The position numbers and the translations under genes were made by a program. Under the pieces are notes generated by a model. It was not told the origin of the DNA. It ran no database searches and saw only the letters and a list, made by a program, of their open reading frames with translations. Shown here piece after piece: positions 57,835 through 61,824 of a DNA stretch of 61,824 nucleotides. Source of the stretch: Desulfobotulus pelophilus. GTDB taxonomy: Bacteria; Desulfobacterota; Desulfobacteria; Desulfobacterales; ASO4-4. How positions within the stretch are numbered: position 1 is the stretch's first letter; every line of letters starts with the position of its first letter. Location: contig NZ_JAPFPW010000019.1 of the NCBI RefSeq assembly GCF_026155325.1, forward strand, positions 1 through 61,824, written 5' to 3'.

Positions 57835-58199
57835 TTGAATATAGCATGGAAAATAAGGGAAATAAACGGTCTTTTCTCCTTAGCCCGTCCGTCTTTTTGC
57901 GATACGGCTCCGTCGTTTGCCGGTAAGGAAGGCCGGGGTGTTCAGATTGTTTCCGGGAGGTGGCAGAAAGCTTGAGTGTGAAAGGCGGGAATATTTATGA
58001 ACTTTTTATGAACAGGAAATGAACATGCCGGTGAATTGCATAGCAGACTTCATGTTGGCAGCCACACCGCATGGACAGTTCCTCCATATTGTCTTTATTC
58101 CAGACGAATTGCATTTCTGTGGCCTGAGGGGTTTTTGCTTTGCCATGGGAGGAATTCCTGGCAGACGTTGTTGGAAGAGTCCTTCCATCATTTGTTTTA
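57835..58199. other. Gap between mscS and the diguanylate cyclase gene
   Basis: About 365 bases. No supportable gene; small frames on both strands lack ribosome sites. It contains the phased direct repeats described at 57994-58024. Confidence 0.4.
57994..58024 (+). repeat. Three ATGAAC repeats phased at 11 bp
   Basis: ATGAAC occurs at 57997, 58008 and 58019, exactly 11 bases apart. The first two units are TTTATGAAC; the third is GAAATGAAC. Direct repeats at helical spacing are typical of binding sites for PhoB/OmpR-type response regulators. The site is about 160 bases before the cyclase start. Confidence 0.5.
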
Positions 58200-59021
58200 T
58201 CAGTACTGATGGATGGTGTGCGGGTGGACGTCCTGTTGGGGATAGGGAATGGAAATACTTTCTTCGTCGAAACGTTTTTTAATGGCCTCATTCAAGGCAA
58301 AGAGAACGGACCAGTAATCCGAACTGTTCACCCACGGACGGACGGAAAAGTTCAGGCTGCTGTCGCTAAAGACAGGGCGATGAGGGGGGGCGGGTTCTGG
58401 AAGAAGTCGGGCTTCTTGTTCCAGTACTTCTTTTATGATTTTTTTGACCTTATCAATGTCTTCCTTGTAGCTTACTCTGAATATCATGTCCACCCTTCTG
58501 GTCCCTGTCACAGAATAGTTAATAATATTATCTCCCGTCAGCCTGGCATTGGGTACAAGAACCTTCTTGTTGTCCGGCGTTGTCAGCTCCGTTGTAAATA
58601 TGCCGATATTCTGTACCGTACCGGCAGTGCCACCGCCTTTAATATAGTCTCCCACGCGAAAATGACGGAAAACAATCATAAGCACGCCTGCAGCAAAGTT
58701 GGATAAGGAGCCCTGAAGAGCGCGACCGACGGCCAGACCGGCGGCACCGATAATGGCAATAAAGGAAGCGGTCTGAACACCCAGTTTGCCCAGTGCTGCA
58801 ATGATGACAAAGGTCAGGATGCCAAAATAAACGATACTGGTGAGAAATCCGGAAAGGGTAGGATCTGTTTTTGATTTTTCCATGGTCTTCTGCAGAACCC
58901 TTCGTATGGATCCTGCAATGATACGGCCAATAATGAGAATAGTCAGAGCAGCCAGAACCCGTAAGCCATAGAGGGCCAGAAAACCCTGAACCTGAAGAAA
59001 TATGGAATCAACCGTTGCCAT
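58200..59021 (-). CDS. mscS: Small-conductance mechanosensitive channel, MscS family
   Basis: A 273-residue inner-membrane channel that opens under osmotic downshift. Three N-terminal hydrophobic segments end in the pore helix (FIAIIGAAGLAVGRALQGSLSNFAAGVLMIVF), followed by the beta domain (RVGDYIKGGGTAGTVQNIGIFTTEL) and the mixed cytoplasmic domain. Length and order match E. coli MscS. GGGAG precedes the ATG. Confidence 0.95.
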   Translation of the reverse strand: MATVDSIFLQVQGFLALYGLRVLAALTILIIGRIIAGSIRRVLQKTMEKSKTDPTLSGFLTSIVYFGILTFVIIAALGKLGVQTASFIAIIGAAGLAVGRALQGSLSNFAAGVLMIVFRHFRVGDYIKGGGTAGTVQNIGIFTTELTTPDNKKVLVPNARLTGDNIINYSVTGTRRVDMIFRVSYKEDIDKVKKIIKEVLEQEARLLPEPAPPHRPVFSDSSLNFSVRPWVNSSDYWSVLFALNEAIKKRFDEESISIPYPQQDVHPHTIHQY

Positions 59022-59462
59022 GTCTTCTCCCTATGAAAATAGTCAATAGCTGGATGTAGCGATTCTGCTGAAAGATACAAAAATTATGGACATGTTATGG
59101 ACAATGGCAATGAATTTAAGGTCGACTGTCTGATGGTCTCATGAAAACATGTTCAAAAGTAGTCGTTTATGAACATCCCTGCCGTCGGGTAGACGAAAAG
59201 ATTTCGATCGTATGGGGTTTGAAAAAAATGGGAAAGGGGCCGCATGCTATCAGATAAGGAGTGGAGAGTGCAGGCAGAAACCATTCCCTGAACGGATATG
59301 GATGAGACGGTGTGGTTATTTCTATATTGACAAGGTGATAGGGCTTTTTGAGGAAGTGGCAGGAAGGGATAAGATCAGACACCGGGAGCGTGGAGATCCT
59401 GCCTCATCCGGGTGGGGATGCGCGGTCTCTCGGCTAAATGACGGTGGCTCTACCGGCGGGTA
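59022..59462. other. Gap upstream of mscS
   Basis: About 440 bases without a gene. A small inverted repeat at 59149-59176 (ATGTTCA and TGAACAT) includes TTTATGAAC (59166-59174), the motif also seen at 57994 and 42268. It is about 145 bases before mscS. No terminator for the acetyltransferase gene was found. Confidence 0.4.
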
Positions 59463-60017
59463 TCAGGCCTGTCGTATGGGGAGATGCCTGTAGCAGATGT
59501 AACGATCAATGGCGGGCTTCATGGGATCCGAAAAAGTTTGTTCAAATCCGCATTTTTCAAGAATATGCGCGGAAGCAAGATTTCCTCTGGCTGTGCGTGC
59601 GCGTATATGGGAAACGTCCGGATGGGAAAAGGCCCAGTTCATGAGAGCAGGAACAGCTTCGCTGGCAAACCCATGGCTCTGCCACTGCGGCAGTGTCGCA
59701 TAACCGATTTCAACGCCACCATGAGCATCGGGCGGTTCCATAAAGCCGCAGCTGATAACCAGAATATCCAGATAGGGTCTCTGAAAAAGGCCATGCCATA
59801 AATACCATCCGACTTTTTCAGGGTGGAGATGAATCTGTTTAAGGAACCAGGGTTGTAAGGGAATAAGACTTGCGGGAGGCCAGCCTTCGGGAATTTCCGC
59901 ATTTAATAAGCGGGAAAGCTGGGCAGATGAGGTTTTTTCCGCTTTCATCAATTCCGGTGTAAGCGCCACAAGACGCATTCTTGGTGTATGGATTGAAAGT
60001 AAGGAAGACAGATTCAC
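59463..60017 (-). CDS. GNAT-family N-acetyltransferase, RimJ/RimL type
   Basis: A 184-residue acetyl-CoA-dependent transferase. It starts TPRMRLVALTPELM as in the RimJ/RimL group, has EIGYATLPQWQSHGFASEAVPALMNWAF (acetyl-CoA loop), then TARGNLASAHILEKCGFEQT. Substrate unknown (protein N-termini or small molecules). The ATG overlaps the end of the DsbA-family gene by 4 bases, so the two are translationally coupled. Confidence 0.88.
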   Translation of the reverse strand: MNLSSLLSIHTPRMRLVALTPELMKAEKTSSAQLSRLLNAEIPEGWPPASLIPLQPWFLKQIHLHPEKVGWYLWHGLFQRPYLDILVISCGFMEPPDAHGGVEIGYATLPQWQSHGFASEAVPALMNWAFSHPDVSHIRARTARGNLASAHILEKCGFEQTFSDPMKPAIDRYICYRHLPIRQA

Positions 60018-60613
60018 AATAGCGATGCCTGTTTGAGGATATTGTGCAATGTTTTTTCTGCGGGGAGTCCTGCAAAGGGTGGCATGCCGGGAACCACAAA
60101 AGTGGGTGTTATGCGAATATGTCGTTCTGCAGCCTCAATGGCAGCGGTACGAAGTCTGGATTCAAACCGGCCTTCGTCTATGGCGGTGTCCATGGTTTCT
60201 GGATCAAGGCCCTGCTGGTTGGCGATATTCCGTAGAACTTCAGGGTTTCCTATATTCTGATTATGGCAGAAAACAGCTTCAAACAAGGCGGTGTGAAACG
60301 GGTCAAAAAGTCCCTCATCCCTTGCGAATTCAGCAGCCCGGATAGCCCTGCCTGAATTGACCATGGTGGTTGTCTCGCAGAAATGGATCCCATAGGGTAG
60401 GGCTTTCTGATTGATTTTACGAGTGAAGGCAAGGGTGTCCAGACCTGGATATTTTTTTGTCAGCATCAGGCCGGAAGGAGGTGTTTCCGGATGTAGTTCA
60501 AGGGGAATCCAGAGGGGGATAACCTTGAAATCTTTTGACAGTGTTGTCAGCATAGCCTTTGCCAGATAGCAGTAAGGGCAGGCAAAATCCGAAAAAACTC
60601 GTAACGCAGACAT
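60014..60613 (-). CDS. DsbA-family protein, FrnE-like
   Basis: A 199-residue thioredoxin-fold protein with an inserted helical domain. CPYC near residue 13 (FSDFACPYCYLAK) is the redox motif. The C-terminal part has TPTFVVPGMPPFAGLPAEKT, a cis-proline region. No signal peptide, so it acts in the cytoplasm, as FrnE-type DsbA proteins do. It may be a disulfide isomerase or related to 2-hydroxychromene-2-carboxylate isomerase. It precedes the acetyltransferase gene in one operon. Confidence 0.88.
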   Translation of the reverse strand: MSALRVFSDFACPYCYLAKAMLTTLSKDFKVIPLWIPLELHPETPPSGLMLTKKYPGLDTLAFTRKINQKALPYGIHFCETTTMVNSGRAIRAAEFARDEGLFDPFHTALFEAVFCHNQNIGNPEVLRNIANQQGLDPETMDTAIDEGRFESRLRTAAIEAAERHIRITPTFVVPGMPPFAGLPAEKTLHNILKQASLL

Positions 60614-60696
60614 GCCTTTTTCTCCATAAAGTGGATCAGGTTTGTTTGCTATACCATAACGGGCGTCATCCCTGTAAGAATGGGCTGTCTATGGCG

Positions 60697-61149
60697 TCAG
60701 GCTGCTGAAACATTCTGGTACCGCAGTGCGACAGCGCCTGTCAGTAGAATCAAGATATTGATTCCGTAGCCAATCATGGTGGAACAGAGGGTAATGAGGA
60801 GGTTCAGGAAGATAAAAAAGAACCCGTACAACCCCTGTCCAGGATGGATCTCTAAGGGTGAAATGTCAAAAGGAACGGCAATGCTTCCGGGATAAAGACC
60901 TACAAAAAAAAGAAGATCGAGGAATACAAGTGCCATGGCTGCCTTGACGGCCCAATCCTTGCGATTCCATACGGCACGCCATAGGAAGAGCAGCGGCAGG
61001 GTTGTTAGGACATGCTTGATTCCCAGAATGGGTTCTACGATAAGGGGGTTGGCAAAAAGCCAGAAAACGGCTTTCAGGAGCAGCAATAGTCCCAAGAGCC
61101 ATAAAGAAAAAGGGTATTGGGGATAAAGTCTTGTTCGGTAGGGTTTCAC
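60697..61149 (-). CDS. Uncharacterised four-segment membrane protein
   Basis: A 150-residue hydrophobic protein with about four membrane segments (FSLWLLGLLLLLKAVFWLFA, VLTTLPLLFLWRAVW, AAMALVFLDLLFFVGLYPG and FFFIFLNLLITLCSTMIGYGINILILLTG). I recognise no family. I use GTG at 61149, which has AAGGAG 7 bases upstream; an ATG at 61263 would add 38 residues of unlikely composition. It is 83 bases ahead of the DsbA-family gene on the same strand. Confidence 0.7.
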   Translation of the reverse strand: MKPYRTRLYPQYPFSLWLLGLLLLLKAVFWLFANPLIVEPILGIKHVLTTLPLLFLWRAVWNRKDWAVKAAMALVFLDLLFFVGLYPGSIAVPFDISPLEIHPGQGLYGFFFIFLNLLITLCSTMIGYGINILILLTGAVALRYQNVSAA

Positions 61150-61790
61150 AAAAGACTCCTTCTTCGGGTATGGGCTGGCCGACTGGCCAGGAGCGGTCTT
61201 TTTTACTGACTGCCGAGAATCTACCCGATTCTTGGCCAGTAGGCAACGGTTCAAAAAAACCATTTCACAAAAGAAGCTATCCGCCTCAGGGTGAGATGCT
61301 CAGTAAAGTAAGTGACCGCAGTGAAGGCCATTCCACTTTCTGTGCTTCAACGGACGTGACGGGGCGGGTACAGTTTATGTCTGTGTCTTGTTGGCTGAAA
61401 TGGCTGAAGACCTTATTTATATGAAAGGGTGGCCCCGTAAATCCGGAATGGCTTTCATGTTACAATTGTTATTCTTCCCCAGGGTGGAGGCATCTTCCTG
61501 GCTGGAAAGATCCAAAGTGTCCGAAGGCATCCATTCTTCAGCATTATGTCAAGGTGACGGTGCTTGTAGAAAAAACGATGACGAATGAAAGAGGCTCCTT
61601 TATATTTCAACAGAATTCCAATATAAAGTAAGGACAATTCTGCTTGTTCTGTCTTTTGGAATAAAGGCGGAGTGTGAGAATGGAAAAGAATGGGAACGCA
61701 TGAAATGCAAATGTACCCGCTTTTTGCATGTGAGAAAAGACTGTTTTTTTAATGGTTTGTAAAAAAGAGAAAAAGAGTTGAAAAAAGTAA
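61150..61790. other. Right-hand intergenic region
   Basis: About 640 bases with no supportable gene. Small frames on both strands lack ribosome sites. It contains only AT-rich stretches near the end and the promoter described separately. Confidence 0.35.
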
Positions 61791-61819
61791 TTGACACGGC
61801 AGTCTGAAATGGGTAGTTT
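61791..61819 (+). promoter_or_regulatory. Promoter running off the right edge
   Basis: TTGACA (61791-61796), 17-base spacer, TAGTTT (61814-61819). A good -35 and right spacing suggest a strong plus-strand promoter, for example for a stable RNA or operon just beyond the window. Confidence 0.5.
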
Positions 61820-61824
61820 ACGCC

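Noticed and set aside
57995-58291. 98-codon minus-strand frame at the end of mscS
   Set aside because: It overlaps mscS in another frame and has no ribosome site.
59212-59493. 93-codon plus-strand ORF upstream of mscS
   Set aside because: It lacks a ribosome site and overlaps the acetyltransferase 3' end; its composition does not look coding.

Overview
The window comes from a sulfate-reducing, Gram-negative bacterium of the Desulfobacterota, probably a relative of the Desulfobacteraceae. The grounds are a complete dissimilatory sulfite reductase system (dsrA, dsrB, dsrD, a dsrN-like cobyrinate amidase gene and dsrMKJOP), a tetraheme cytochrome c3, a class III polyhydroxyalkanoate synthase (phaEC), rubredoxin, and lpxC for lipid A. 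No genus can be fixed from this sequence alone. Nearly all of it is chromosomal core or metabolic DNA. I see no rRNA, no credible tRNA, no CRISPR array and no intact insertion sequence.

Layout. 0-1.3 kb: two degraded YhcG/DUF1016 nuclease relics, one cut off exactly at a small palindrome. 1.4-4 kb: a zinc-ribbon membrane protein and monomeric isocitrate dehydrogenase. 4-9.9 kb (minus strand): a thiamin operon (thiS-thiG-thiH-thiF-thiD2E-thiC) behind a TPP riboswitch with its own intrinsic terminator. 9.9-10.1 kb: a possible unannotated 22-residue gene with a good ribosome site and a terminator. 10.2-14 kb: rsmE, a small heat-shock protein, lon. 14-23.5 kb: replication and repair genes: gyrB, dnaN, an RdgC-like protein divided by one in-frame stop into two ORFs, an EndoQ-UvrD fusion helicase, and a lytic transglycosylase. 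23.6-26.8 kb: ilvE, a YkgJ-type cysteine-cluster protein, a long dapA.

27.2-33.6 kb: the first dsr locus: a TPR protein, an uncharacterised protein, dsrA, dsrB, dsrD and the dsrN-like gene, with a strong promoter ahead of dsrA and a terminator-like hairpin between dsrB and dsrD. 33.7-38.6 kb: cytochrome c3, tatC, tatA, sfsA, an NfeD/SPFH pair and a TIM-barrel isomerase. 38.6-42 kb: rhlE and an unusual YcaO-family protein. 42.4-48.4 kb: the second dsr locus, an RsbRD-domain protein followed by dsrMKJOP, with a strong promoter and a leader hairpin. The two loci form one pathway: DsrAB reduces sulfite, DsrMKJOP links the membrane quinone pool and periplasm to the cytoplasmic step, the Tat genes nearby can export the Tat-dependent DsrO subunit, and cytochrome c3 is a candidate periplasmic electron carrier.

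48.9-61.8 kb: rubredoxin, an FKBP isomerase, lpxC, yifB/comM, an orphan segment, phaC-phaE, a double universal stress protein, a GGDEF diguanylate cyclase, mscS, an acetyltransferase, a DsbA-family protein, a small membrane protein, and a promoter pointing out of the right edge.

The observations I rate highest are the tiny gene at 9990-10058, the RdgC-like pair split in frame, the EndoQ-UvrD fusion, a ~30 bp palindrome present at two distant intergenic sites (17.85 and 40.15 kb), the atypical YcaO beside the dsrMKJOP operon, and a 9-bp motif recurring in three intergenic regions, including a phased triplet before the diguanylate cyclase gene. None is proven; each entry states what would test it.
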